This document shows positions 31,183 through 42,156 of a stretch of DNA of 64,000 nucleotides, in pieces; position 1 is the stretch's first letter, and each line of letters begins with the position of its first letter. The position numbers and the translations under genes are program-made. Source of the stretch: Microglena sp. YARC (lineage: Eukaryota; Chlorophyta; Chlorophyceae; Chlamydomonadales; Chlamydomonadaceae); NCBI GenBank assembly GCA_022414725.1, contig CM039465.1, positions 25,687,622-25,751,621 of the forward strand, in the 5' to 3' direction. The notes below the pieces were generated by a model. It was not told the origin of the DNA and did no database searches. It saw nothing but the letters and a program-made list of their open reading frames with translations.

Positions 31183-31984
31183 CTGCGCCATACATGGGTG
31201 TGTGTTAGCGTGTGAATGTGTGTGCGTGGGGGGGTGGGGGTGAGGGGGTGGGGGGGGGGATAAACGGATACAGCTGCCTGAGCGCCCTCAGGAGAGATAT
31301 TGTTGTTGAGGGATAGGAGAGATATTGTTGTTGAGGGGTGGGTAGGATGGTGGTGGGGTGGGGTGAGGTGGGGAGTGGGTCAGCTGGGGGAGGGCAGCTC
31401 TTACCAAACAGCAGCTGCTCATCTCTGCGCCATAAAATGGGTGTGTGTGTGTGGGTGTGTGTGTGTGGGGGGGGGGGGGATAAGGTCTATGTGTGCACTT
31501 GTGTCTGTGTTTGTGTTAAGTGATCAAATGTTCTAAAAATAGACATACCACAAACATTCCCTCCAGAGCCACCTCTCTAGACTTTGTCTTGCACTGGTTA
31601 TGTTGGGTTGTTTTTGGTTTGGGGTTGGGCACTACATGGAATCCTAGTGACACAGATCATAGAGCATGTCAACTCATCACCTTGCACTGTCCCTTCCGGA
31701 CTTCTAGCTGAGACAAGGGCTCTGTAGCACGACCCTCAAGAGCTACCTTTCTAGACTTAGCGGCAGCCAGCTGTGCTGTGAGATACATCCTGGTGCCACA
31801 TATCGTAGGACATGTAAACTCATCACCTTGCACCTTACCTGTCTAACTTCTAGCTGAGACAAGAGCTCTGTAGCACGACCCTCAAGAGCCACCTCTCTAG
31901 ACTTTGCGGCAGCCAGCTGTGCTGTGAGAGACATACTGGTGCCACGTATCGTAGGACATGTAAACTCATCACCTTGCACCTTAC
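31183..31984. repeat. Intron E19-E20: two large donor-edge copies and a displaced E22 edge
   Basis: The E19 3' part (about 100 nt, SLTAQLAAAKSREVALEG) recurs at about 31835-31940 with donor CAG|GTAAGGTGC, and a further diverged copy lies at 31690-31800. A copy of the E20 5' edge is at 31400-31440. 31265-31335 matches the E22 5' edge instead (GCGCCCTCAGGAGAGATATT), which is out of place. Upstream of it is a G-rich tract. Confidence 0.78.
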
Positions 31985-32149
31985 CTGTCTAACTTCTAGC
32001 TGAGATAAAAGCTCGGCAGCACGGCCCTCCAGTGCCACCTCTCTAGACTTTGCGGCAGCCAACTGAGCAGTGAGGGACACCACTCTCTGCTCGGCTTCAC
32101 CTGCTCCACCTGATTGTAGTGTTTCGACTGTCTCCATCAGGACTGAGAC
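31985..32149 (-). CDS. Coiled-coil gene exon E19
   Basis: Acceptor AACCCAACAG, 165 nt (55 codons, phase 0-0), donor AGACAG|GTAAGGTG. Encodes VSVLMETVETLQSGGAGE, AEQRVVSLTAQLAAAKSR and EVALEGRAAELLSQLEVRQ. The second half is copied twice downstream. Confidence 0.9.
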
Positions 32150-32588
32150 CTGTTGGGTTAAGTTGGGTTGGGTCGGGTTGGTTGGGTTGGGTTGGGTTGG
32201 GTTGGGTTGGGTTGGGTTGGGTTGGGTTGGGTTGGGTTGGGTTGGGTTGTTTGGTGTCGTTTTGGGCTGGGTTGAGTTTAATTATCAATTATTCTGCTGC
32301 TTACCTGCGCCTTCCTCGCATCCGCCCCTTTGATTGCACTGATTTGTGCACTTGTGCACTTGTGTTTGGTCGTGTTGAGTTATGCTGGGATGTGCTGGGT
32401 TGGGTTGCGCTGGGTTGGGTTGGGTTGGTTGTTTGGGGTCGGTTTGGGCTGGGTTGGGTTTAATTATCAATTTTTCTGCCGCATACCTGCGCCTTCCTTG
32501 CATCTGCCTCCCTGATTGCACTGGGCTGGGTTGGGCTAGGTTGGGTTGGGCTGGGTTGAGTTAAATTATCAATTATTCTGCTGCTTAC
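32150..32588. repeat. Intron E18-E19: GGGTT pentamer tracts and two donor-edge copies
   Basis: 32155-32260 and shorter runs near 32395-32440 and 32525-32565 are (GGGTT)n or GGGTTGG tracts on the plus strand. The E18 donor edge (ACCTGCGCCTTCCTCGCATC) is copied at about 32305 and 32485 (EADARKAQ). Confidence 0.85.
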
Positions 32589-32876
32589 CTGCGCCTTCCT
32601 CTCATCCGCCTCCCTGATCGCACGTTCAGCATCCCTCCTGTAACCCGCAAGCTGAGCTGTAAAGCGCTCCTTGTCTTCCCTGGCTTTGATCGCCAAGGCA
32701 GCCAGCTCACCCTCTTTGGCCGCCACCTCTGCCTGCACCTGGGTCAGCTGAAGGGTAGCTTCTCTCTCGGCCTCCAAAGCTTCCCGCTGCGCTGCTGCAG
32801 CCATCTTAGATGCCAGCTCAGCTTCAGCTGCCCTCTTGCTGAACTCTGATGCTTCCAGCGACATAGCACCGGACAC
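32589..32876 (-). CDS. Coiled-coil gene exon E18
   Basis: Acceptor CATATTTGTTAG, 288 nt (96 codons, phase 0-0), donor GCGCAG|GTAAGCAG. Encodes VSGAMSLEASEFSKRAAE, ASKMAAAAQREALEAERE, ATLQLTQVQAEVAAKEGE and AERAIREADERKAQ: uninterrupted coiled coil of high Ala/Glu content. Confidence 0.92.
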
Positions 32877-35126
32877 CTAACAAATATGGTTTAACATTCA
32901 AATGTGGTTTTTAGTGTTGAAGGTTTAGGGTTTATGTTAGTTAGTGTTTAGGGTTTAGGGTTTATGTTAGTTAGTGTTCAGTGTGTCAGCAGAAGGGAGG
33001 GGTCACTCTCGGCCTCAAAAGCTTCCCGCTGCGCTGCTGTAGCCATCTTCGACGCGAGCTCTGCTTCTGCTGCCCTTTTGCTGAACTCTGATGCTTCAAG
33101 CGACATGGCGCCGGACACCTAAAAATTAGTTTACCTGTATCTCCATAGGTGCCTAAGTCTAGGTGAGCAAGAATCGCATGGTTTTAGCCTATGGCCTCCA
33201 GTCCAAAGACAAATATTTTTTGGCCGACCGTATCATTTCAATATATAAATATTAAAATTTGGGTTTGCTCAATTGGTGGGAACCAGGTCAAGTGAAACAT
33301 GCCAATTTCTTAACTATGGGCTTCCCTAAGTTGGGCCACCTTTTTTTACAAACGTGACCCAAGGTCTATCACGCTCATAAAAAATTCCATTAAAATAAAA
33401 AGTAGGTAGACCTATAGCTCACACCTTTACATGTCATGGTGATGGCAGGTTGTGGGATGTAGCATACAGGTGGTAAGGCAGTACACATAGCCAAAAATCA
33501 CTGGTAATTTACATTTTGTGGGTGTCCTAACTCATGTACGTAGCTGCGTAGACTCAGTTGCATCATTCTGAGTTCCAGTTTTTGCTTGATAGCATGTACA
33601 GCAACTTAAAAAAAAAACCTCTAATATCATATTTTAGATCAAACTTTTTAAATAAATCAAATAAAGTTGTTTTGAAGTTTTATTTAAATATCAAAATCTT
33701 AGTTAGATTTGTATTTGGGGATGAGGGGTGAACTCTCAGGTTTGGAGGTGGAATTGGGACTAAGGGAGTCGAAGGGAGGTGAATGTTCGAGTTGTCCTGC
33801 TATTCCAGTCAATTCCAAGGCCAAGGCTGAAACGCAGCCTTCGGCCTTGTGGTAGGGGTTCGATAAGCCTTTCATCCCGCAGAAACTTCATTCGCGGTAG
33901 CTCGCGAGTTCCGTACCGCGATCTGGTCGAAGTCGACCCAAGCTTTTGTGTACCTCTCGTGTACTGCCGTCCGAGCTGGGCTGCTTGCGGGCAGATGCGA
34001 ACCTAGATTAGCTGCGCGCCTAGCTGACGCATTCGCGGAAAATATGATCTACTCAGAATTCAATTCCGAGCAGTTGGGGTCATGTGGGACCTTGGGTCAC
34101 AATAGCGATTCAACTTAGGGCGTTTTGGGACTTGGGCACTTATGGAGATACTGAACGGCCTGCTGCCTACTTGAATTAATTAAATTGCAATTAATTGATT
34201 TAATCGATATGATTACTTTACCTGTAGGGAGAGGCATCGATCTATATAGAGATAGATCTATATAGATCTATATATATCTATATATATATATATTGGCGAA
34301 GCTGGATTTTTGAAAATCGGCATAGGGCACCTTACAAAAATCAAAATCTGGTTTTACAATTACGGCATAGGGCACCATATCATATTGCAGACGCTTCGAC
34401 TGGATTTTCCGGTGTCTATCTGGTGTAACTGCATATGTTGTAGATATACACAATAGATCTATTTGCTATATATAGATCTATATAGATCTATATTTTGGGG
34501 CATTATAGATCTATTTGCCGCCCCCTATTTACCTGTGCTGCACAACGTGCTGCCTCCTTTAATAAATTAAATTAAACTGTAATTAATGAAATAAATCAAT
34601 TAATTCATTCATTCATTCATTAATCAATCAAATCGATATAATTAATGCATCTGTAACGCAAAACGTAATGCCTCATTTAATATTTAAATTGCATTAATTC
34701 TTTAATCAAAGCAATATAATTAATTTACCTGCACTGCACGGCTTGATGCCTCCTTTTATTAATTAAATTTAAATCGTTCGTTAAATTCAATTCGAATTAA
34801 TTAGTTGAATTGGTATAATGAATTTACCTGTACTACACGGCGTGCTGCATCCTTAATTAATTTTAACATAATTTTAATCAATTAAATCGATATACTTTAT
34901 GTACCTGGACTGCACGGCGTGCTGACTCCTACAATTAATTGCAATTTAAATTGTAATTATTTAAATCGATATAATTAATTTAGCTGCACTACACAACGTG
35001 CCGCCTCCTTTAATTAATTAAAGCGACATAATTAATTTACCTGTACTGCACGGCGTGCTGCCTTGTTTAATAATTAAATTGTGATTAATTGATTAATTAA
35101 TTGATTAAATAAATATAATTATTTAC
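32877..35126. repeat. Intron E17-E18: seven donor-edge copies; AT-rich unique stretch
   Basis: 34525-35065 has about seven diverged copies of the E17 donor edge (ACCTGTACTGCACGGCGTGC) in AATTAATT-rich sequence. 34240-34500 has AGATCTATATAGATCTATAT palindromes and a duplicated GGCATAGGGCACC. 33125-34240 is unique; no gene is supported there. 32990-33123 is a copy of the E18 5' edge with acceptor. 32915-32975 holds TTTAGGG-like repeats. Confidence 0.8.
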
Positions 35127-35210
35127 CTGTACTGCACGGCGTGCTGCCTCCTCCTCAGCCGCTGAACGCAACCTGTTGCTCTTGTCCAAACTTTGAGTCA
35201 AGTGCCCGAC
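35127..35210 (-). CDS. Coiled-coil gene exon E17
   Basis: Acceptor ACTTTCAACAG, 84 nt (28 codons, phase 0-0), donor GTACAG|GTAAAT. Encodes VGHLTQSLDKSNRLRSAA and EEEAARRAVQ. The last nine residues plus donor are repeated about seven times downstream. Confidence 0.88.
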
Positions 35211-35801
35211 CTGTTGAAAGTGAGATGGACAGCATTTAGAGAGATAGAAACACTTTGAGTCAAGTGCCCAACCTGCTGATAGAGAGATGAAAACATTTGG
35301 AGACATGAAAGACATTTACACAGATTTAGGAGATGAAAAACATTTAGAGAGATGGAAGGCATTTACACAGATTTAGAGAGATGAAAGTAATTTAGAGACA
35401 TTACAAACATTTAGAGAGATGGAAGGCATGTACAAAGATAGAAAGACAAAGACATTTAGAGAGATGAAAAACATTTAGAGAGATGAAAAACATTTAGAGA
35501 AATGAAAAACATGAGACTTGACTTCAGAATACAACAATTTGCCCAAGAGTGACCACTGCCAACATCAACATGAAACAATGTGACATCACACATCATGAAA
35601 ACATGTATGAGCATGTATGTTACAGTCCAGGGGCAGGTCAAAAAGGTTAAAGGGGCATGAAAACATTATTCTTGTCACTTCCTTCTTGTTTTCAACAAGC
35701 TCAGCACTACCATGACATTACGCAGCATGTAGGTGCATGTACTTTACAGTCCATGGTAGGCTAAATATGTTAAAGGGACATGAAAACATAATTGTCATTA
35801 C
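35211..35801. repeat. Intron E16-E17: 20-bp AT-rich repeats and edge copies
   Basis: 35225-35515 consists of degenerate CATTTAGAGAGATGAAAAA units. A copy of the E17 5' edge is at 35252-35280 (CTTTGAGTCAAGTGCCCAAC) and a weak E16 donor-edge copy at 35680-35720. Paired GTTACAGTCCAGGGGCAGGT-like sequences occur near 35620 and 35750. Confidence 0.7.
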
Positions 35802-36003
35802 CTCTTTCTTATATGCATCCAGCTCAGCACTGATCTTCTTCATCTCAATGCTCTGCAGCTCCACTTGCTCCTTTGCCGCCTTGGCTTCAACCTCTCTCAT
35901 ACCCAACCGCTTCTGAACTTCCAGGAGGGGGTCGTTACCCTGAGGCAGAGACTCACGCATCCTCTCCAGCTCAGCACGTGTAGCAGCAGCATCTTCTTCA
36001 GCT
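35802..36003 (-). CDS. Coiled-coil gene exon E16
   Basis: Acceptor TTGTCTTACAG, 202 nt, donor AAAGAG|GTAATGAC; phase 2 in, phase 0 out. Encodes AEEDAAATRAELERMRES, then QKRLGMREVEAKAAKEQV and ELQSIEMKKISAELDAYK. Strong coiled coil. Confidence 0.9.
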
Positions 36004-36262
36004 CTGTAAGACAAATGGGCATAGGTTGGGTTGGGTTGGGTTTGTGGGTGGTGATGGGTGGGTGGTGAATTGTGAATTGTCGTGGGTGGTGGTGGGTCGG
36101 TGGTGGGTGGAGTATGCTGACAATGGGGTATGCTGATACTGGGGTATGCTGATAATGAGATACACGCACCCTCTCCAGCTCAGTACGTGCAGCAGCAGCA
36201 TTCTCTTGAGCTCTGTAAGAATAATGGGCATAGGTTGGGCTTGGATGGGCTGGGTTGGGCTG

Positions 36263-36308
<46 letters not shown>

Positions 36309-36324
36309 TAGATAGATAGATAGG

Positions 36325-36381
<57 letters not shown>

Positions 36382-36748
36382 TGATATGAGACCTGGAGAG
36401 GAGAAGTAGAACAGAAGGAAAGTAGCCACTATGGTCCGCTCCAGCACAAGCGAACGGGCTGGCCCCCTAAACCTCACGCCCTCATAAGGCGTAACATTTT
36501 ACACAGATGCACACTCACAGTTGGCGTCACACATGCAACGTCATTGAATTTTTGAATTAGATTTTCACTGTAGCACAAACTCAGGTCCCCTGTCGGTAAA
36601 ACGATTGTTTGGGTTTCAGTTCACCAGTGTATGTTTGTTATAGCCCCTCCTGTCATGGTTAAGCAAGTCCCTTTAGCCTATTTGGTCTACCCTGGACGGT
36701 AACAACGTAAAATATGTATTTATAGGTGGTAACTGGGTAGCAACTCAC
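36004..36748. repeat. Intron E15-E16: acceptor-edge copy, GATA/CAGA microsatellite, dispersed repeats
   Basis: One copy of the E16 5' edge lies at 36165-36222. 36265-36380 is (CAGA)n followed by (GATA)n. 36430-36492 is an inverted copy of the 60-bp hairpin repeat. 36565-36705 is a dispersed repeat related to 595-690 and, inverted, to 4850-5010. Confidence 0.75.
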
Positions 36749-37464
36749 TTGTCCGCCCTCTCTACCAGCCTCGCAATTGTTTGCTGCCTTCTTGCCAGCT
36801 CAGCCACTTGAATGCGTAGCTGGCGCTCCAGTTTGGCATCAAGAACACCAAACCCTACCCCATTCTTGGGGACACCATTGCCACTGCCTTCCCCTTTGCC
36901 CTCCGGCCTTGCCCGCCTCGCGTCCATGAGAGGAGAGGCCCAGGGGGGGCCTGTTCCCTTTCCACTTTTAACATCCCTAGTGGGACTGACCAGAGGGCTG
37001 CGCGAAACCACACGCATGGTTCCGGAGCCATGTTGGTCCTGACGTTCAAGGTCCGAGTGCTGTAATGGTGCCAAGCCAACTGTGGTCGTATGGGAAGCTC
37101 CATGAATTCTGAATGCCCCCCCCTTCTCATCCTGCCCACCACCTGACTCCAGCCCAGGAGCAAGTTCTGGCTGAAGACCAGCAGGTACTGCCGAAAGCCA
37201 GTACACCCAGTACTCATCCACTTCAGCCTCCTTCACCGTCATCTGCTGTACTGCCTCATTGTACCGCTGCTCTGCAGATAGCAACAGATCCCTCTCCAGC
37301 GCTACCTCAGCTTTGAGCCTGGTTTCGGAGCGCCTGGCAGCATCTGACTCAGCAAGTGCTCGTGACAGCTCAAGCCCGGTCTCGCCACCACGGGCGCCAG
37401 CTCGCTGAAGGGCATCCTCAAGGTTTCGGAGCCGGATGGTCCCGTCCTCACGTGCGCTGCGGAG
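36749..37464 (-). CDS. Coiled-coil gene exon E15
   Basis: Acceptor ATCCCAACAG, 716 nt, donor GGACAA|GTGAGTTG; phase 0 in, phase 2 out. N-terminal coiled coil (LRSAREDGTIRLRNLEDALQ, ETRLKAEVALERDLLLSA), then a Gly/Pro/His-rich linker of about 110 residues including RSPLVSPTRDVKSGKG, then a second coiled coil (DAKLERQLRIQVAELARR). Ends AA and joins A of E16 to form Lys (VERADKAEED). Confidence 0.9.
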
Positions 37465-38025
37465 CTGTTGGGATGATAATGGATTTTGCTGACAATGGGA
37501 GGTTTCTATCATAGGGAGGTTTCTATCGATTGGCATGAACAAATCAGAAGTGGTGGTAATAGGACAGGGATGTTTTTTTCAAATCTGAAAGTGGAATTTT
37601 TCTAGCTTACCGGTTTAAGGGCCTCCTCCAGGCACAGCGCTGTATAGTTATGGGGGCATTTCGGGCCAATATTTTTTTATACCGGCAATTTGGGCCTTAA
37701 CAGGGTCAACAGTAGTGATCACTATGCATAGCGGGAAAATCCCACTCCATATCGTGATCCCTCTTGAGAAGCATAATCTGAGCAAAGGGGTCACAGCAAC
37801 CAGACCACCACCACCACCACCACTCCAATCTAGAGCACTCCGTCTCATGATCCCTCTTGATAAGCATCATCGTAGCGGAGAGGTCACAGCGACCAGACCA
37901 CCACCACCACCACCACCACCTCAGACCACTACCACCACCACCACCTCAGACCACCACCACCACCACCACCTCAGACCACCACCACCACCACCTCAGACCA
38001 CCACCACCACCTCCCAAAGCCTCAC
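37465..38025. repeat. Intron E14-E15: donor-edge copies and CCACCA repeats
   Basis: Copies of the E14 3' edge (ATGATCCCTCTTGATAAGCA) lie near 37745 and 37850. 37805-38010 is CCTCAGACCACCACCACCA repeats, which contain the reverse complement of the E14 donor (TCTGAG|GTG). 37545-37730 has no recognisable feature. Confidence 0.75.
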
Positions 38026-38166
38026 CTCAGACTCCAATCTAGAGCACTCCGTCTCGTGATCCCTCTTGAGAAGCAGCATCTGGGCAGAGAGGTCAGAGCG
38101 AGCCTTCAAGGCGTCAATCAAGCGAGACTGTACCACAGCCACCGCTGTCTCAGCAGCTTCAACAGC
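38026..38166 (-). CDS. Coiled-coil gene exon E14
   Basis: Acceptor CACTGTAG, 141 nt (47 codons, phase 0-0), donor TCTGAG|GTGAGGC. Encodes AVEAAETAVAVVQSRLID, ALKARSDLSAQMLLLKRD and HETECSRLESE. Strong coiled coil. Confidence 0.9.
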
Positions 38167-38991
38167 CTACAGTGGACCATGCAAGTGGTTCAAAGTTCAG
38201 TTTTGGCTGCTTGTTTGTTTATGTCAGGCTGTGACAGGATTCATTATAGTATCACCAGGCGAGACTGTACCATGGCCACCGCTGTCTCAGCAGCTTCAAC
38301 AGCCTACAGTGGGCTGGAGTGGCTCAAGGCCAGTTTCAGCTGCATTTAAATGCTCTTGATGTTAGCTTCAAGACGCACTATGTAGCTTTAGGTTTGGCCC
38401 ATCTACAGACTCCTCCAGTAGCAGCTTCAACATCCTACAGTGTGGCCATGCAAGTGGTGTCAAGGTCAGTTTTGTTTGCTTGTTTGTTTATGTCAGGCTG
38501 TGTCAGGATTCATGTTTTGACGATCAAGCAAGACTGTACCATAGCCACCGCTGTCTCAGCAGCTTCAACAGCCTACAATGGACCATGCAAGTGGTTCAAA
38601 GGTCAGTTTTGGCTGCTTGTTTGTTTATGTCAGGCTGTGTCAGGATTCATGTTTTGACCATCAAGCAAGACTGTACCATAGCCACTGCTGTCTCAGCAGC
38701 TTCAACAGCCTACAATGGACCATGCAAGTGGTTCAAAGGTCAGTTTTGGCTGCTTGTTTGTTTATGTCAGGCTGTGACAGGATTCATTTTAGTATGACCA
38801 GGCGAGACTGTACCACGGCCACCGCTGTCTCAGCAGCTTCAACAGCCTATACAGTGGAGTGGGGCAAGTTGCTCAAAGTTCGGCCGCACCTTTCATTTTG
38901 CTCCATTAGCTGGCATACACCAACACCTCTTCAAGTGGTCCAAAGGCCAGTTTCAGCTACAGTTAAATGCCCATGATGTTTGCTTCAGGTA

Positions 38992-39195
38992 ATGATAACG
39001 CCTGGTAGGGCGTGGTGTTAAGGGAGCCCGACGTACGCGGGTGGGGAGCGGTCTCCTACCTCAACTGGGCAAGCTACCATCGCGGTTGGCGACGACCTGC
39101 AACGCCAAGAGCGACCGAAGGGGGAGTCGAACCCCCGACTCTTCATCCTCAAGCGATCTGGTCTACCACTAGACCATTGTATGTCACTGAAAGGG
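38992..39195 (-). mobile_element. tRNA-derived SINE copy
   Basis: Read on the minus strand: GGTCTAGTGGTAGACCAGAT (A box), GGGGGTTCGACTCCCCC (B box and a perfect 5-bp T-arm), then a body AGGTCGTCGCCAACCGCGAT and tail GGGCTCCCTTAACACCACGC, CCTACCAGGCGTTATCATTA. The copy at 16705-16899 matches along its whole length. Confidence 0.8.
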
Positions 39196-39246
39196 GCTCT
39201 GTTTGCTTCAAGAAACACTCGGAAGCTTTTGATCCGTTCCAGCAAC

Positions 39247-39433
39247 CAGGGTACTACTTCGCGCGCACAGCCCAGCCCAGTCTGGAGGGCGGTATGGTCC
39301 AGACCCGGTGGTTAAGGCTTCGGCGACCGGAGTTCGAGCCCCGCTGCCGGAAGACGGCGGGTGGTTTTTCGAGTCCGTCTTTAGGGCGGTGTTGTTTCAA
39401 TGCTATGACATGAGCCCCTTGCAATCTTTCTAC
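39247..39433. repeat. Fragment of family-B MITE plus a tRNA-like segment
   Basis: CAGGGTACTACTTCGCGCGC at 39247 matches the terminus of the family-B MITE. 39298-39350 (GGTGGTTAAGGC and GGAGTTCGAGCCCCG) resembles A and B boxes of a tRNA, so a second SINE type may be inserted here. Confidence 0.5.
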
Positions 39434-39631
39434 CAGGGTACTACAACTACGCGCGCGTGCGGCAGCGCGGTGCCACGCTGTCTTTTTGAGCCCTCTGCGC
39501 GTTGCGCGCAGTTTTTCAACCCCCTGTGGGCGCAGCGCGCAGTTTTTGCACTTTTTGCACTAAAAAGCGCTGAGCAATTTGACGTTTGTGCGCTTTAACC
39601 GCTGACCCATTTGACATAATGTAGTACCCTG
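39434..39631. mobile_element. hAT-like MITE (family B)
   Basis: 198 bp with perfect 11-bp inverted ends CAGGGTACTAC / GTAGTACCCTG. The interior (GGCAGCGCGGTGCCACGCTG, TTTTTGAGCCC, GCGCAGTTTTT) matches, in inverted orientation, the copy at 12646-12839. Flanking 8-mers CTTTCTAC and CCAGCTAC agree at only 5 positions, so the TSD is not convincing here. Confidence 0.75.
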
Positions 39632-39765
39632 CCAGCTACAGACCTCTCCCAGCAGCACCTTCAACAGCTTACAGTGGGCTGGAGCAAGTGGCTCAAAAGC
39701 CAGTTACAGCTGCATTTTAATGCCCTTGATGTTAGGTTAAAGACGCAATAGCTAGCTTTAGGTAT

Positions 39766-40240
39766 GGACAGGGAAAGGGAGCTGCCTAGAAGCTGCTACA
39801 TGTGGCCCAAAAAAGAAACAGAGATGGTCAGTCCTACGAAAGAGTGGTACATGAGGAAGACGTGGTGTCTGATTGGGGAATGTAAGGAGTCGTATGCCTC
39901 ATACACTACAGAAAGGCATATGCCCTTTTGCCCAGCTATATACCCCATGAAGTAGCAGTTTTAACAGCACAATTTCTTTTCCGGGCTACGCGTAGCAGCT
40001 TCGAGGCAGCTCCATTTCCCTTTCATTGAGCCAAACCTGAAGGTAGGTAGTGTGTCTGAAAGCTGATATGCATTCCAGTGCAGCATCAAGCATTGGGTTT
40101 GACCCAGTCGCTGGCTGATGGGGCTGGCGGGAAGCTGCTGAGTAGCGCGAACAAGTCCTGATAAAATTGGCGGAGGGTGTTGGCAACGGAATCGAGCGGA
40201 CAGAAGCCAATTACTTACAAGACCGTTGGCTGACGTTGCT
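39766..40240. repeat. Inverted CAGCTTCTAGGCAGCTCC ends and family-D repeat
   Basis: GGGAGCTGCCTAGAAGCTGC (39779) and GTAGCAGCTTCGAGGCAGCT (39988) are inverted copies of the ends seen at 62.56-62.76 kb. 40065-40237 matches 30590-30820 (AAAATTGGCGGAGGGTGTTG, GCTTGACCCAGT-type sequence), an interspersed family with a third partial copy at 17083-17220. Confidence 0.6.
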
Positions 40241-40460
40241 GCTGGTGTTGCTGGTGTTAGTGGTTGGTGGTGTTGGTGCTGGTGGTTGGTGGAGGTGGTG
40301 TAAGGGGTGTTGGTGGTGTTGGTGGCTGGTTTTGGTGGTGTTAGTGGTTGGTGGAGGTGGTGTTAGGGGTGTTGGTGGTTGGTGGTGTTGATGGTGTTAG
40401 TAGTTGATGGTTGTTGTCGCTCCAGTTTATGTCAGGATTATTTATTTGATAACCACCCAC

Positions 40461-40610
40461 CTGCTCAAGCTGACCCTCCCTGGTGGCGGCCTCTTTGAGG
40501 GAACGTTTGTGAAGCTCAACTCTAAGTGCCACAGTCGGCTGGCTCAGTACACGGCTGTGGTCAGCAGTAGGCGCCTTCAGCTGTGGCGCCGATGCTATGA
40601 GCTCCTTGAC
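40461..40610 (-). CDS. Coiled-coil gene exon E13
   Basis: Acceptor CATCTTCCCACAG, 150 nt (50 codons, phase 0-0), donor GAGCAG|GTGGGTGG. Encodes VKELIASAPQLKAPTADH, SRVLSQPTVALRVELHKR and SLKEAATREGQLEQ. Coiled coil with a Pro-containing break in the first half. Confidence 0.87.
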
Positions 40611-42063
40611 CTGTGGGAAGATGTATGATGGATGTGGGACGTGGGATGTGGGATGCATGTTGGATGATGGATGTGGAATGGATGTTGGATGTGGGATGAA
40701 TGTTGGATGTGGGTTGAATGTGGGATGGGTGTTAGAGTACACGGCTGTGGTCAGCAGTAGGTGCCTTCGGCTGTGGCGCCGATGCTATGAGCTCCTTGCC
40801 CTTTGGGAAGATGTGGGATGGATTCTTTTTTTTAGTTGTGGCAGGTTGTGAAAGGATTTTCACCCCAGGAGGTGGGTCTCTGGACACAGACCAGCGCCAC
40901 CGAGGATTCCGTTTGAATGGCATTGCCACTCCTACAAAAGAGTAGGCGCACTCATGGATGTGGAATGTGGGATGGATGTGGGACGTGGGATGGATGATGG
41001 ATGTGGAATGTGGGATGGATGTGGGACGTGGGATGGATGATGGATGTGGAATGTGGGATGGATGTGGGACGTGGGATGGATGATGGATGTGGAATGTGGG
41101 ATGGATGTGGGACGTGGGATGGATGATGGATGTGGAATGTGGGATGGATGTGGGACGTGGGAATGGATGATGGATGTGGAATGTGGGATGGATGTGGGAC
41201 GTGGGATGGATGATGGATGTGGAATGTGGGATGGATGTGGGACGTGGGATGGATGATGGATGTGGAATGTGGGATGGATGTGGGACGTGGGATGGATGAT
41301 GGATGTGGAATGTGGGATGGATGTGGGACGTGGGATGGATGATGGATGTGGAATGTGGGATGGATGTGGGACGTGGGATGGATGATGGATGTGGAATGTG
41401 GGATGGATGTGGGACGTGGGATGGATGATGGATGTGGGATGTATGTTGGCACATGTGGGATGGATGGGAGTGCAGTTGGCATGGATAATAGACTTGCGGC
41501 CAGTATTGTGTTTATTATATTCATATGGATGTAGAGACGTAGGTGCGGTTGGTTTTTTTTTAGTTGTGAAAGGAATTTCACCCCAGGAGGTGGGTCTACG
41601 GACACAAACCGGCGTTGCCGAGGATTCAGTTCAAATGGCAATGCCACTCCTACAAAATAATGGCTAATATGTAGGGGTCGGCAATATGATATCATGTCAT
41701 CATATGATGCCGGTGGTCTGACTAGGTAACTTTGGCCAGGGCCATCATATCATATGATATTAAATCATATAATTTTTGTATGAGATCATACGCGTCTTTG
41801 GTCAGCATCATATGATTTGCCGTTCTCTAATAATATGGTGTGTAATTGCTGTACAAGGGTGTGCATAGCAGTGAGCAAATGTGGCTGTGGCGTCGATGCT
41901 ATGATCATGACCAAATTCAAGTTCATGTGCGAGCTAATCTCCTCTGTAGCTGAGCCGTGCCACTGGTAGCTGCCTCATTCAACTTCTGCTGCTCCTCTTG
42001 GTTTCGTTGCTCCATCATTCAAGTTCAAACTCCAGTTCAAGTACGAACTAATCTCCACCATAC
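40611..42063. repeat. Intron E12-E13: 43-bp minisatellite and E13 edge copies
   Basis: 40960-41440 is a tandem array of about ten 43-bp units (ATGTGGGACGTGGGATGGAT, then GATGGATGTGGAATGTGGG) with a degenerate start at 40620-40735. The E13 5' edge is copied at about 40737-40815 (LIASAPQPKAPTADHSRV) and a fragment at 41880-41905. A paired sequence CACCCCAGGAGGTGGGTCT occurs at 40861 and 41580. Confidence 0.82.
41672..41829. mobile_element. hAT-like palindromic MITE (family A)
   Basis: 158 bp, ends TAGGGGTCGGC and GCCGTTCTCTA. Flanks CTAATATG and ATAATATG are an 8-bp target duplication with one mismatch. Same ATCATATGAT-rich interior as the other copies. Confidence 0.8.
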
Positions 42064-42156
42064 CTGAGCTGTGCCACTGGTAGCTGCCTCATTCAACTTC
42101 TGCAGCACCTCCTGGTGCCGCTGCTCCATCGCCTCACAGTCCCTCTGATGCAGCTC
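42064..42156 (-). CDS. Coiled-coil gene exon E12
   Basis: Acceptor CACGCTCTCAG, 93 nt (31 codons, phase 0-0), donor GCTCAG|GTATGGTG. Encodes ELHQRDCEAMEQRHQEVLQK and LNEAATSGTAQ. A decayed donor-edge copy lies at about 41940-42015. Confidence 0.87.

Larger units (their letters stand above)
38167..40460. repeat. Intron E13-E14: six acceptor-edge copies, mobile elements
   Basis: Copies of the E14 5' edge with acceptor (GTCTCAGCAGCTTCAACAGC) lie near 38285, 38420, 38555, 38690, 38830 and 39655, mostly at 135-140-bp spacing. 40205-40425 near the donor is GGTGTTGGTGGTTGGTG repeats. The middle (38990-40200) is filled by SINEs, a hAT-like MITE and other interspersed repeats. Confidence 0.82.

Noticed and set aside
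33779..34006. Plus-strand 75-codon frame
   Set aside because: Lies in unique intron DNA with no splice sites or similarity to the gene; length is within chance.
39764..39955. Plus-strand frame with EWYMRKTWCLIGECKESYAS
   Set aside because: Non-repetitive, but only 63 codons between inverted repeat ends; may be a fragment of an element, and nothing identifies it.
40732..41695. Minus-strand frame with Ile-His-Pro-Thr repeats
   Set aside because: By-product of the 43-bp GGATGTGGGATG minisatellite; intronic.
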